64,000 bases of DNA from Utricularia gibba (GCA_002189035.1 NEEC01000020.1:1-64000), one strand, 5' to 3'. Numbered from the stretch's first letter, positions 48,765 to 60,413 are shown. Notes: generated by a model not told the origin, from the letters alone. Program-made: numbers and translations.

Positions 48765-51062
48765 TCACAGAGGATCTGTTTGAGTTATCAGAAGCGGGCT
48801 TCTAACAACGTGCTTCCCATCCATCCAAGAAATCGAGCCAAACAAAGCCCCTGAATCGCCCAGCGAAAGATTTCCACTTTCAGCATTTACACTCACGATG
48901 TATGCTTGTTTCATCGCCTTGCCTGAAAACACCAACTTACGTGGCTTCACACTGACAATCACCCCTCTTGGTTGCTCGATTCTCACCCGGTAAACAGCAT
49001 TCACCTCCGCACCAACATTGGTCACCGTTCTAAAGAAGGTCTTTTTAGTAGCATTGTGTGGCAAGGAAACCGTGATTGATGGGTAGTTGAAGTTCTCCGA
49101 CAAGGGCTTCCTCGCTGGACAACGCACTGGCGAATGCGTGATCACCTCAATCGTCTTGGGGCTATATCCTACTGAACACAAAAAGTAGGAATAATCATCC
49201 TCCGAGAGGTCATAGACCAGCCCAGGGTCCATAGCTAATTCAAGATTCAAGTTGCCAGCACCAAAATCATACGGGGAAGCTGGTTTTTGGTTGGCTTCAT
49301 CCCACACTGGACTCAGGGAGTTGTCAAGTAAGCTTGCAGTAGTCATCATAGCGGACCTTAATGCTGCAGGGCTCCAATCAGGGTGAGCAGATTTCAGCAA
49401 GGCGGCTGCGCCACTAACATGTGGGCAAGCCATTGATGTACCGGATAAAATATTGAACTCGACTCTGCGAGCATCGGAATCCAAGCCAGTCGGACCAACA
49501 GCGTCTGTCCACGCCGCCAGGATGTTAACCCCTGGAGCAATCAAGTCCGGCTTGAGAATTTGTGGGTTCAATGCATTTGGACCCCTAGCAGAGAATGAAG
49601 CTACGACTGGCGCTGGTTTGATGCCGATTACAGTTCCTCCGAAGTTAATGGTAGCAGTTGCAGAAGGATTTGAGGCTAGATATGATTTCAACTCATCTCC
49701 TACATGATATCCAACAGAACAAGATGGAATCATGTGGGCGTCGCCGACGAGGCCTTCGCCGTTGGAGATTCCATTGGCGAGAATCATTCCGACGCCGCCA
49801 GCTTTCTTGACAACCAAACCTTTAGCTACACGCGGATTGCTCCCTCGATCACAGATAGCAATTCTGCCTTTGATGGAACTGGGGTCTAACGAGTTTTCCA
49901 TACACAAAGAAGCAGAGAGCATTCCTGACTCACCAGGGTAAACCAATGGGTACATCTTCCCGTTCAAAGGTTCGCCGGCGTATAAAGACACACCCGAGAA
50001 TTTTCTCCCGTCGCTAAGAACCACCTCTGCCGGGAAATTCCGGTCGATGGTACCAGCACCAACGGTTGTAAGCCATGGTGCAAGATTCGTGACAGACATA
50101 CCGTTGGGGCCGTCGTTGCCAGCGGAAGAAGAAACGAAAATCCCCCTTGAGACGGCCGAGTAGGCTCCGATTGCAATTGGATCTAGATAATAAGGAGAGG
50201 AGATTCCCTCACCCCCGCCAACAGAAATTGAAATGACGTCAACACCGTCTTTGACGGCGGCGTCGAACGCGGCCAGAATATCTGAATCCAAGCAGCCGGC
50301 GCCTCTCCAGCACACCTTGTAAACTGCAAGACGAGATTTGGGCGCCACTCCCTTCGCAATCCCCGAAGCGAAACCCTCCAAGCTGGCATTGAAAGAGTAT
50401 CTTCCGGCGGCGGTGGAGGCGGTATGAGTCCCGTGGCCATCGGCATCTCGCGGCGATTTGAACTCAATCGTGTCATTGATTCCACCAATTGCCCCAGCGA
50501 AACCCGAACCAGCTTCATGCCCTTTGGAGAAAAACCTCGCACCGATGATTTTTCTATTGCAATTCTCGTGTGTGAACTCGACACCAGTTTGACAAATTCC
50601 TCTCCAACGGTCCGGCACAGGACCCAGATTCAGATCCGAAAAACTCCTGCGCTCCGGCCAAATCCCGGTATCAAAAATTCCAATTATAACATCAGAGCCA
50701 TAATCCGACTCGGACCACAAGCCCTCCTGGTTCCGCAGACCAATAAACTGCGGCGACCGCGTTGTATGCAGCTGTCGCCGTCTGTCCGGGAACGCCGCTA
50801 AAACTGCCGAATGCTGGAGAGAAGACGCAGCCTCGTCCGCAGTGAGCAAAGCAGAAAATCCATGAAAAACAGTGTCGTAAACGTGGAGTATCTTAGTGGG
50901 CTCCGTGAACTCCGCAGTGTACCAATGGTAATGGGTTGGAAAAACCGACGGCTTGGAAAAAGCGTCTACCCTGAGAATGTACACCAACGGCGTCTGAGTT
51001 GAACCAATCAGCGCAACCTGCAGAAGAACAATAACAAGATACGGAAGAGTAGAAGAAGCCAT
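48765..51062 (-). CDS. Subtilisin-like serine protease (SBT1-type), secreted, intronless
   Basis: Secreted plant subtilase (S8A) of 765 aa from the ATG at 51062; the frame extends 49 codons further upstream, but the signal peptide MASSTLPYLVIVLLQVALIG marks the start. Propeptide (I9) about 26-100 ending TTRSP. Catalytic triad: Asp131 in IIGIFDTGIWPE, His210 in DADGHGTHTAST, Ser543 in SGTSMACPHVSG; oxyanion Asn316 in SSSAGNDGP. A protease-associated domain lies at about 345-475, and a C-terminal Fn3-like domain contains FNYPSITVSL and TVTNVGAEVNAVYRV. The residues and length fit the SBT1.5/1.6 group. Intact; no frame problems over 2.3 kb. Confidence 0.95.
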   Translation of the reverse strand: MASSTLPYLVIVLLQVALIGSTQTPLVYILRVDAFSKPSVFPTHYHWYTAEFTEPTKILHVYDTVFHGFSALLTADEAASSLQHSAVLAAFPDRRRQLHTTRSPQFIGLRNQEGLWSESDYGSDVIIGIFDTGIWPERRSFSDLNLGPVPDRWRGICQTGVEFTHENCNRKIIGARFFSKGHEAGSGFAGAIGGINDTIEFKSPRDADGHGTHTASTAAGRYSFNASLEGFASGIAKGVAPKSRLAVYKVCWRGAGCLDSDILAAFDAAVKDGVDVISISVGGGEGISSPYYLDPIAIGAYSAVSRGIFVSSSAGNDGPNGMSVTNLAPWLTTVGAGTIDRNFPAEVVLSDGRKFSGVSLYAGEPLNGKMYPLVYPGESGMLSASLCMENSLDPSSIKGRIAICDRGSNPRVAKGLVVKKAGGVGMILANGISNGEGLVGDAHMIPSCSVGYHVGDELKSYLASNPSATATINFGGTVIGIKPAPVVASFSARGPNALNPQILKPDLIAPGVNILAAWTDAVGPTGLDSDARRVEFNILSGTSMACPHVSGAAALLKSAHPDWSPAALRSAMMTTASLLDNSLSPVWDEANQKPASPYDFGAGNLNLELAMDPGLVYDLSEDDYSYFLCSVGYSPKTIEVITHSPVRCPARKPLSENFNYPSITVSLPHNATKKTFFRTVTNVGAEVNAVYRVRIEQPRGVIVSVKPRKLVFSGKAMKQAYIVSVNAESGNLSLGDSGALFGSISWMDGKHVVRSPLLITQTDPL

Positions 51063-51823
51063 GGGAGATCCAGTAGGCCTGAAGAGAATGGAGTGACGAC
51101 AGCAGCAACAAAAGCCCCCATATGTATAAAACAAGAGTAGATCAGTCTTAATCCACGTCCTAATCATGTTTATGTGCCCTTCTTCACTTGAAAACATTTG
51201 TTGGGTCACAACTAAATGCCCACCGCCTTGCGAAATTAATAATTAACTAAATACGTTGTTATTAATTTCTGGGCAATTAACTGCGCTAATAATTGAGTCC
51301 GTCCTTGCAATTTGTATTGACAGAGGAAATGAATGCAGTTGTCGTATCTCACGGCGGCGGACGCATGAATCAAATGCCTCAACTACCCCCTAACGGCAAA
51401 AAAATCCACATCAGGTTCACTTCTGATGGATCAGAACCAGCGCTCCGGCATCTCCCGACCCCGAAAAATATGCTATCTAAGCCTTCCGCATTAACACAAC
51501 CATGTATTATTCTTACGGTTTCCCCGGAACCCTGGACTAGAGCAAGTTCTGTCTTTCACTGCTAAGCGTCCAGAATCCACCACTTCTAGAGTCTATGCCA
51601 AGGAGGTTGATTTATTGTGTGTATAATGCAGTCCAGAAGGTCAAATTGCCTATGGTTTACAGGGGGCTATTCGCTTTCCGAATTCTGTGAGACAATTTTC
51701 AATTTGTCAGAAGGTGGAATACAGAGATCATGGCAATGACATCTGGGGGGGCTCTTCGATCAGAGGTAGCTCCGAGGAACCGCAAGCTGGATTACAGGGG
51801 ATGTCAATGTGGGAGAAACGAGG
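51063..51823. other. Intergenic, 760 bases
   Basis: Subtilase promoter and the 3' region of RbfA. Nothing else seen. Confidence 0.5.
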
Positions 51824-53168
51824 CTAGTCGACATAGATGATTCCTTCATCATCAAAATCATCTCTTTCCCGGATTGAATAATCATTGGCTCCATCACGTG
51901 AATCTTCAAGATCATCATCGTCTTCATCGTCCCTGGAACCTTTCCGGGCGTTCTCTTCCTTTAGTCTATCCAAGATAGCAATCACCTGATACAAAAACAT
52001 GGAATGATATGGCGTTCCCATTGCGGGAATGCGGAGAAAGTAAGCAATAGTGAGATTAGTTCCTGAGAGGATGCAAAATCTCACCCTGCTTCCACGTTCC
52101 TGTGCTTCATCTTCTAGGAATCGGATCTCTGGTGTAAGCCGCAACTTCAGCCGCTTTCCCAACTCACTACGAACATACTTTGCCTTCGATTTAAGTCCTG
52201 CTAGAGCAACTTCCTTGCCTCTCTCGTCCCCAAAAACAGATACATACACCTTAACAACCTACGCATCAGCAGTAGAACAGGTGAATGAGATGCCGAATCA
52301 TTCAAAAGATCATTGGAAATGCAACAGAAAGATGGTGGGTTCAGACATCAAATTTTGAACTTCCAAGACATCGAATGATTTTGATAAGAACCACACTTCT
52401 GACATAAATTTCCTAAAGTCTTCTAAAAACACACCGCATTATACTTCAGAAACATTTTTATGTATGTGTTTCATTACCACGACATAGCTAAGGCTGGATC
52501 GTTGCAAACTGCTGATAATTTCATAGATTAAAGAGAAACCTTTTTGGCTATTCTTCAATTCCCTACTTCCCAAGTAAAATTTAAAGCGATTCTATCATAA
52601 GTCAAGTTAACCTGCAAATCAGAAGAGATTTCAACATCGCTGATAGTCGTGAGCGATGATAAGTATCGATCAGCACCCAAGGCAGCTTCTGGCAACACCG
52701 CATATTGCAAAACCTTATCCTTAAGCAGCATATCCGACAGCTCTCTCCGAATCTGCTTCGCTACCATCTTCACCCTCCTCGAATTGGCCATGCATTTTAT
52801 CCTCCCCTTTGAAGAGAAAGTCTGTCGCAATAGCCAATATGCTGCCGCCGGTGAATAACCATCGGAAATGTAAACGAACTCGGAGAAATGACATTGACAT
52901 GCTCTTCGAATATTTTCTGGAGTTGGTTGTTGGTGACGGCTCTAGGAATGTTACCGATATACAATCTTCTCGCAGCGGGGGAGGACGAGTTTGCGGTTGC
53001 GACAGAAACTGTTTCCGACAAAGCACGGCGTCTTCCGAAGGAAAGAGATTGGGGTTTTGCAAGCAGGAAATTGAGATTCGAGAGAGAAGGTTGGATTTGG
53101 AGGGATTTAGTGGGCTCTTGCTGGAAATTTACAGAAGTTAGGGATAGCGAGCAAGAAAGAGTGGCCAT
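51824..53168 (-). CDS. Plastid ribosome-binding factor A (RbfA), with RRM-like 5' exon
   Basis: RbfA binds the 30S subunit and helps mature 16S rRNA, here in chloroplasts. Clear exons: first ending at 52612, then 52258-52085 and 51985-51824. Core: CMANSRRVKMVAKQIRRELS, VLQYAVLPEAALGADRYLSS, VVKVYVSVFGDERGKEVALA, LKSKAKYVRSELGKRLKLRL, TPEIRFLEDEAQERGSRV, then an acidic tail EDDDDLEDSRDG ending DEGIIYVD. Upstream, a frame from 53168 reads MATLSCSLSLTSVNFQ (transit-like), then ARRLYIGNIPRAVTNNQLQK IFEEH, the first strand and helix of an RRM as in plastid ribosomal protein PSRP2 or cpRNPs. One G added in the CCCC at 52804-52807 joins this frame to RbfA. Start therefore uncertain (53168 or nearer 52850). 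Confidence 0.8.
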
Positions 53169-54549
53169 TGGAGGGAGAGGAGGGATGCGGAGCGGCGACT
53201 GTATTCTATCCGGTGCAGTGCCGGTTCTTCTTCTTCCGGCTCTAACACTGACCGAACCGGAAGGCCCAACAGGGTGAATTTAAAAAGTAACCATCCTACT
53301 GTAATTTTTTACCATTTTATTTCTTAAAGATTCCAGGTGCTCCTTCGCTCTTAGATGCATTTTAGTCCTTTTAACCCGAAAATTGGGGAGCATGTGTCAG
53401 TAATGCATCCCCTTCTGGAGTTCAGCATATCTGAGGCATGTACATACATGGTCTTCAAATCCTTTTGAGGCAGACCAGATTCAATTGCCATCCCCCTGCT
53501 TTTTGGCACACCAAATATTTCAATCAGTTGCAAGCCCTTTCAATTCAAATATTTCATTATTTGGTGCTGCCTCGTATTTCACATACCTGCATTGCTCTTT
53601 TACCTTACTCTGCAGGAGCCTGAGACCAGAAAACAAATAAATGAATGTCCCCTGAGTTTAAGTGACTTGTGAAGCTTGATTGCCACAGCAGCCACTACAT
53701 AGCAAGTGTAGGAAATCAGTCAGCTGAAGTATGTGGAACAAAGATCAGCAGCTTCCTGTAGAAATTGAATATATTTTTGGAATAAGAGAGTGACTACATC
53801 TCCCTCTCACTGCAACTGCAACTGATGGTTCTGCAGTTGCAGGGTGCATGCATAAATTGAAAGTGCACCCTTGGAGTTTTTATGCCTGAGTTCCATCTCA
53901 GCCCATTCACACCAAACTCTGTTTTATAATTAACCTGCACAGCCTTGTCAAAGATCACCCCAGCATCAGCAACATCTCTCATGCAACTTAGTAAATGCAA
54001 CCACCCAAAGGGTATCTATCCTTCATGGGATCAACTGTCCTCACTGCTTCTGTGTAACTACTAATAATTTATTTGTTTGGTGGGATCTTCAAAAACCTTC
54101 ACCCTTCCATGCCACTCTGTGGATTCTGCCTCAAATGCACGCTGTTAGTGTTTGCCAACTCTGGCCTCCTTTCCTCTCCATCAACTCTAGTCATCTTTCT
54201 ACCAAAAAATACATTTATCTTTTAAATATTTAAAATTTGTTAATTTAAATATCGGGGTTGACGTATGAAGCAACGAAACCCCTGAAAAGCGTAATTCGGC
54301 AGAGGACGAAATTCATTTCAGAAAAATAAGCAGTGGGTCACATGGCGGATGGCGTGGTTTAAACAGATAATGGTATTTATTAAGTGAGCGTGTGGGGCCC
54401 ATCTTAGGGGAATATTAATTAAATTCTGTGTTGAAAATGTTACCGTACAAGGTACTACTACTACTGCTCCTATTATTACTCGACTCGGTCACCCCCGCAC
54501 GGCAGTCAAGAATCGAACCTTTTTTTTATTTATTTTTTCGCCGGGAATC
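53169..54549. other. Intergenic, 1.38 kb
   Basis: RbfA promoter on the left and SAUR promoter on the right. AT-rich in the middle and right. A (CTA)n-like run near 54452-54466. No gene recognised. Confidence 0.5.
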
Positions 54550-54926
54550 ATGGGAAGATCTATCAGGATCCCTCGTCATATCCTCCGTTTCCGGCGAGTT
54601 CTCTGCTCATGGCGGCGGATCCCCGATATGGGTCTCCCTCCCGACGTCCCCCAAGGCCACGTGGCGGTTTCTGTCGGGATCAGTTGCCGGCGTTTCGTAT
54701 TCCCGGCGACCCACCTCAACCACCCTGTTTTCCGGGACTTCTCCGCCTTGCGGAGGAAGAGTACGGGTTCGGTAGTTACTCCGGGCCGCTGGCGATCCCC
54801 TGCTGCGACGAGTCTCTCTTCGAAGAGATCCTGGTAGGCGTGTCCCGAGGGGAATCCTCGAACGTCCTCCTCCGACTGTGTCAGGCCGCCGGCGTGATGA
54901 ACGAGGAGGCGCAGGAGCAAAGGTAA
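54550..54926 (+). CDS. SAUR family auxin-responsive protein, one-base frame break
   Basis: Small auxin-up RNA proteins promote cell expansion by inhibiting PP2C.D phosphatases. The N-terminal frame reads MGRSIRIPRHILRFRRVLCS, then VPQGHVAVSVGISCRRFVFP and HLNHPVFRDF; the C-terminal frame continues LLRLAEEEYGFGSYSGPLAI and PCCDESLFEEIL. Together they form the SAUR core (VPxGH...VG...RFVVP...LNHPxFxxLLxxAEEEFGF...G.L.IPC). The frames join if one base is added at about 54738-54743 (GACTT-CTCC), giving 125 aa. Intronless, as usual. As written the second half is out of frame, either a read error or a recent pseudogene. Confidence 0.85.
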
Positions 54927-56340
54927 TGCGACGGCAGGTGTGGGGCCCTTGATTGGAGAGTGATGATGCGGTTTCCATTTTGATGATGCTGCGTTGGATT
55001 TCCATTTGTTCTTTTTTCTTTGGGTTTGCGACTGATGGATATCGACTATCGTCCAGTCCGCCGCGCGTCGTGTCTCCTGCTCCTGTAGAAGACGTGCTTT
55101 ATTTGTAAACGTCTTCTTCTACTACCATTTAAATGCTCCACTTCCAAAAAACTATCATCATACATAAACCCCAAACTTCAATTTTCAACACACTTGTTTG
55201 TTCTTTCAGAGGTTTGCAGGCATGACTGCTTGTGATATCCGCCCTTTATGGGCGGGCCTTTTATTTTCATCTGGATCTATACTGGGCCGCCAACCCAATG
55301 GGCTTCAGCTTCAATGATCCCTAATTCCTGTGACCTTGGTCCTCCTCATCCCACGCCCACGGTAATCGTTCCATCTCAGCTGGCATCAGAAAAACAACGC
55401 TGCTCGGACGTGACAGAAAGATAGCAACTTGGGGAAAAATAAAAGCAGTGCGCCATTTGCTCTTGGGCCTTTAGCAGTGGTACGGTAGAGGAGAAGAAGA
55501 TATGTTGGGATGAGGACAATGGGATGGGATGAGACCGGGAGGGAGGAAAGGGTAGGTAGCACATGGTAAAGCCAAAATTCCAGGTCATTTGTAGAGCAGA
55601 GCTGAGCTCTCCTCTGGGTTCTTGTTATGCTCGCGTTTGTGTGTGGCTGTGGAGATGATGGTGCCTGGGACCCCCTCCAAAATATCAGACTCGCTGACTA
55701 TTCAACGCGCTCGCACACCGGGTACTAAAAAAGTACACCAAAATGGTATCGTATTGGTGACCAGTGACGGGCGACCAGCGACCCCCTCCCTGCATTAAAA
55801 TTCACTTCCATATCACACGCAAATATCCGACACATGTTCGACGGATTGCCGAGGCGCTGGGGGGGAACCAGCGGGGCCCCTCATCCAGGCCATGTGGCCG
55901 TTGAGGTCTACCCATCATTGATACGACGCCGTATCATCATGGGGTACGTCCAGAAATCACCCGTCCGGATTGCTAGATATTATTTTCACCTCAGTTCTTC
56001 TCTTCCTGCTTCGTCACCCCGGGTGTATTCACACCGTTAAATAAATGCATGGGGTTGGTTGTTTGTATCTGGGTTGCCAGCTCTGGAGAAGCAATGCTCC
56101 GGGTTGTTATTGTGGAGATTATACCAAAAAAAATTCTTCAACTTCCGGGCACATTCCTTTAAGCTTCTGCCCTCCCTCTATATATACATACACCGCGCTC
56201 TTCTTCTCCACACTCACTTGAGACCATCATCTTCTTCCCCCACCCTGTCATCTCCTCAACACATTATCATCATCTTCATCTTCTTCTTCTTCATCACGCT
56301 GCCTTGCCCCTTCCAATTTTCCAGTTGTGTAAATCGGGAT
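54927..56340. other. Intergenic between two SAUR genes, 1.4 kb
   Basis: No gene recognised. The last 200 bases carry TATATATA near 56180 and a CT/TC-rich leader with TCATC repeats, a plausible promoter and 5' UTR for the second SAUR gene. Confidence 0.5.
56178..56186 (+). promoter_or_regulatory. TATA box of the second SAUR gene (putative)
   Basis: A CTATATATA tract about 160 bases before the ATG, followed by a pyrimidine-rich leader. Position and composition suit a core promoter. Confidence 0.5.
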
Positions 56341-56646
56341 ATGGGAATCAAGTTTGCTGGGATCAGGAAGAAGCTGCAGAGCCGAGTTTCCAACAATGCC
56401 AATCTCTCCGCAGCCGCGGAAGCCGCGGCATCCTCCATCGACGTCCCCAAGGGGCATTTCACGGTCTACGTCGGAGAAGCTCACCGGAGATTCGTGGTGC
56501 CCTTGTCGTTCTTGAGTCAGCCATCCTTCATGGAGCTACTGCATTTGGCCGAGGAAGAGTTCGGGTTCAATCACCCAATGGGGGGCATCACGATCCCATG
56601 CACCGAGGACTACTTCATAAACCTAACGCACTTGTTGAAATGCTGA
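56341..56646 (+). CDS. SAUR family auxin-responsive protein (ARG7/SAUR20-like)
   Basis: Intronless, 101 aa, intact. Starts MGIKFAGIRKKLQSRVSNNA; an Ala/Ser-rich linker follows; then the SAUR core DVPKGHFTVYVGEAHRRFVV, PLSFLSQPSFMELLHLAEEE, FGFNHPMGGITIPCTEDYFI. The frame is open upstream to 56059, but the family N terminus (MGI-x-F or MGFR) fixes the ATG at 56341. Expected to be auxin-inducible; no AuxRE was verified. Confidence 0.92.
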   Translation: MGIKFAGIRKKLQSRVSNNANLSAAAEAAASSIDVPKGHFTVYVGEAHRRFVVPLSFLSQPSFMELLHLAEEEFGFNHPMGGITIPCTEDYFINLTHLLKC

Positions 56647-57111
56647 TCCGAACTGCACCCCAAACAACTCAACAACCGAGATGGGAGAAAGGAAGCCATT
56701 CAACCCCATGGCTGGCATTGTGTGTTTCAGTGTGTCTATCTGCTGGGGGCAATGTAATTGATTCTTATCATCAAATCAATAAAAAATTATATTCGTTCAT
56801 TGTTCACTTCCAATTCCAACGAGATGGTGCAGTGCAGAGCACGTACAGTACAGCCCTCGCCCACAATGCATGGGAGGATGATTGCATACGACATCATCAC
56901 GCATGTCCTTGCGGGCACGAGAAACGGATATTTGTGAATGTTTGGTCCTCGTGCTTCGGTTAACAAACGTTCCAAAGTTTCTTTTTTTTTTTTTTTGTTG
57001 TAGAAGAGTGAGTGAGAGGATATTATTATGCAGCTGGAGAAGGATTGATTCTGTGGATACGGAATACGGAGCGGAGTTGTCGTGGACGAGAATGAATATC
57101 AAAAACCAGCA

Positions 57112-57248
57112 GAGCAAATAAATATCGAGAGCCACGAAAGATATTAAAGGAATAAATATCAAAGGCCAGAAGAAATATTAAAATAGGTAAATATCAAGGA
57201 CCACAAAAGATATTAATCCCCATAAATATCAAGGGCCAGAAATATCTT
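57112..57248. repeat. Degenerate tandem repeat containing AAATATC
   Basis: Four to five imperfect units of about 25-35 bases around AAATATCAA(A/G)GGCCA and AGATATTAA. The unit contains AAATATC, close to the evening-element core AAAATATCT, though a regulatory role is speculative. Confidence 0.6.
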
Positions 57249-58848
57249 GTGGCGACAGACAACAGTGGTACGGTTGTGCGGCATTTAAAATCCCGCTGGT
57301 AAGGGAGCAGCGCACATGATGTCGCGCCACTGCCACAGCTAACAAGTCTTGTCACTCCCTTTCTTTTTTGTCCTTTAACGCATATATTCAAAATAAACTC
57401 ACAGGTCTTCGTCTCAATTTTTTTGGGCCTTCAATGGGTCTCTGATGTGACCGCCAGTTTTCGAGAATGAAACCTCGCTACATGGATCACGCGCAATGCA
57501 AAAAATAGAATGGCCACAGCCCACAGTCCGTGGGAATAGGAGTGGAGTTTGGGCTCTCATCTCACAACAAGCTGCATCTTGGTATTGGTTCCGAGTTGCA
57601 GGAAAGCCCTTGTCCAATTCAACACCCGAAGGGAGGCCTTGTGCATCACCGCAGGCCTGTGGGATTTATCTTGGGATTTCATGTAGTGGTAGCAGAAGTC
57701 ATATCAGTTGAAGGCCAGAGTCCGTGGCCCAATGCTACAAGAAGATGGCCTCTGCTATTAAGAACCTGCAGCATTTGGATGCATGCACAAATACATGGTC
57801 TTTTATGATAAATCATCTCACGAGGACATTAAAATGATCTTTCATGACAAGCTTTGAATCAACAACAGTTCCCTGGAGAATGGCATAAATACATGATGAT
57901 GTTGTAGAAGAATAACATGAAGAACCCAGTGAGCACAGCTCAAGAACCTTGCAACTCCCAATGCAACTCACTATATGAGCTTGCTATGTTTCAAGCTTTT
58001 TTTCCAGGAAAGAGCACCTTTGTGTTTTGCATGATGGTAAAACAGAAATAGCTTCTAGATAGACACCGAAAGCCCATGCCACCCGGTTCGCAATACGATG
58101 ATGGGTCGACGGGTGGTGAATTAAGCTGGCCAAAACAGCACATGGAACAATCTGAAAACCAGCCTGCTTCCTTTTTGAATCATGACTGACACATGGAAGA
58201 ATAGTCAGATTTACCATGAATCAACACAGCGCATGAAAAAGGGTAAGGCAAAGAAAAGGAAGCTGACATACCACAAAATACGAGGCAAAATTATCCTTGT
58301 CCTTCATACAGCTTGAACGTAATTAAAATTGGATCATGTAAATGGTCCACAAGGTTGTTATCCTTGTCCCCAATTGGATGCATCCCATAAATATATGCGA
58401 TAATGAAACCCGGAAAGGATTCCAAACCTGTAGAGGGGGAATGAATAGTTGAATTTACTCAGAAAGTAGAGCCAGAGCAAAGAAAGAAAAAGAAAAAAAT
58501 GAGCCGGGTGAATACCAGAGTCACCTAAACTTCACCCCGGGGATCGAAAACGTTACCGAAAAGGATAAATGTTTTTAACATCAGTTGGATAAAGCATCAA
58601 AATATGGACCCAACAGCCGTAGATGGAGGGCATTACAATAATTGAGCAATTTCAAAGCCACCCAATTCCCAATCTTGCAACGGCAAATTCGGAAGATATA
58701 ATATACCGCACAACGAGAAGCATTTTATCAACCACGACCTACCCGCGCAGGTCTTCTTCTTCATCAGTTTGTAAATAAGAAGAGATATTCCAAAGGAGTG
58801 CACAATCTCCGCAACTACGAAGAGATCGTCATGATCGTGAGCGATGCC

Positions 58849-59024
58849 TCATAGAAGCACAAGCGTAGGCATGCCGCTGATAATGGCGAGAAATGCCTTC
58901 CCTTGGGCGACTGCCGCTTCACCCACGCCGTTACAGGACGGACCGGTTTCCTCAATGAGCTCATGGCGTAAACCCAGCGTTTCGCGAAAGAACACAAAAA
59001 ACGCGGTACGATTTGCCTTGCCAT
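58849..59024 (-). pseudogene. Small frame with HMG-box resemblance (doubtful)
   Basis: From the ATG at 59024, one added G after ATGGCAAG gives TAFFVFFRETLGLRHELIEE, then GVGEAAVAQGKAFLAIISG and a stop. The SAFFVF...E...VGEAA-x-x-G-x-x-W pattern resembles the start of a plant HMG box, but the second and third helices are missing and the key tryptophan is phenylalanine. Could be a decayed fragment or chance. Confidence 0.25.
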
Positions 59025-59611
59025 GAATGGCAGCTCCAAAATTTGAAAAAGGCCAGGATTCTTCTCCTCCACCAGAAACAAACCCCCAAGGCCCATTTCA
59101 AAGCTGCCCCCGACGGGCCCGGGTGAATCTCACAAGCCCGAGCAGGCCCAAATTAATTGAACAACTGAATTGTGTTGCTCCTCCTCCCTCCCTCCGCAGC
59201 AGGCCTTTCTTTGCCTTTTGGGGCGTTGACAAGTTGAGTCCCGCTTTTCTAATCAGCACGTGTGCCTCCTCCGCCATAGTTCATACTATCTGGTCAAGAA
59301 GTCGAAGGTAGAAGGGTCATGGGCATGCATGCATATCAGAGTCTTACTATTCTTCATTGTGGACGCCAAGGGAGTCTTAGAATCCAGTTGAATTGGGAGG
59401 ACAGGCGTGCCCAGGAATCAATGGTGGGCGGGGGACTCTCTGCCTTTCGCGTTGGGCCCACGTGTCCCATTCCTTTGTACCATGCCTCCTCGCCCCGCCC
59501 CGCCTGCTTAGAGTTGGTGGCTAGTAAATTCTCATGCATTTCTTTCTTTTCATCTGTTTCTTTCTAATGTTGTCTGATACAGCACGGCACGTATGCCATT
59601 CTGATTAGGAG

Positions 59612-59662
59612 GGAGGGAGGGAGGGAGTGACTGGGAGGTATCATCATCATCATCATCTTCTT
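59612..59662. repeat. (GGGA)n and (ATC)n microsatellites
   Basis: GGGA repeated about four times at 59612-59627 and CAT/ATC repeated about five times at 59641-59658, close together. Confidence 0.85.
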
Positions 59663-60413
59663 GTTATTGTTGGGAAACTCTTAATTCCCACTTCGCCCCC
59701 TTTCCCTTCTCACCTGAATCCCATAAACAGCAAAACAAAACAGTTGGAGATACGGAGTTAATCGGTTGAAGCGGGCATCCAAGATGTTGCAGAGCGGCGG
59801 AGTATGCAATAAATGGCACATGGCGTCTGCGTTCAGCACACCACCGGATCTGCAGAGTTGGTGGCGAGTCGAATCCGACGGTTTGGAATGGATCTCTTGA
59901 AATCTCAACCCCAACAACCCCGCATCCCCATTCGGACCCCGAATCGAATCAAACGGATGGCCACCGAAATAAATAAATAAATAATAATGCTAAAAAGATG
60001 ATGATACCCTTCACGGGGCATGCCACGCGGCGACTAGACGCTGTGGCACCCAACCCCACCGCTTTCCAGCCCTTGCGTTTCCAACCTCTCCAACTCCAAG
60101 CCAACTACGTCAACACACCCGCAACTTGGCACTTCCTTTGGATGGAGAATTCACTGGAGATAAGGAGGGAGGGTTACGTGCCCAACTTGCCACTTCCTTG
60201 TTGGTGGAAAGGTCCAAACTGCCCTCCTCCCCCCCTCTTTACGTTTCTACGACCACCTCCAACGCTGCTCTGCTTTGGGCGCCGCGGTCCAGGTCCGGGT
60301 CCGAGAAGGCGTGTAAAATGAGATGGCACGAAATTGGGAAATTAGGGTACCGAGGTGGATCCCACAGGGGATGCCTCGCCCTCGCACTCCACCGCCCCAC
60401 CCCCACCCCGGGT

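Noticed and set aside
54550-54926. SAUR gene as a true pseudogene
   Set aside because: Both halves are well conserved and only one base is missing, matching the window-wide pattern; kept as a gene with a probable sequence error.
21432-59030. Programmed frameshifting or RNA base-insertion editing as the cause of the frame breaks
   Set aside because: Sites lack slippery-sequence and structure patterns, occur in unrelated genes, and all look like one lost G or C; no such process is known for plant nuclear genes.
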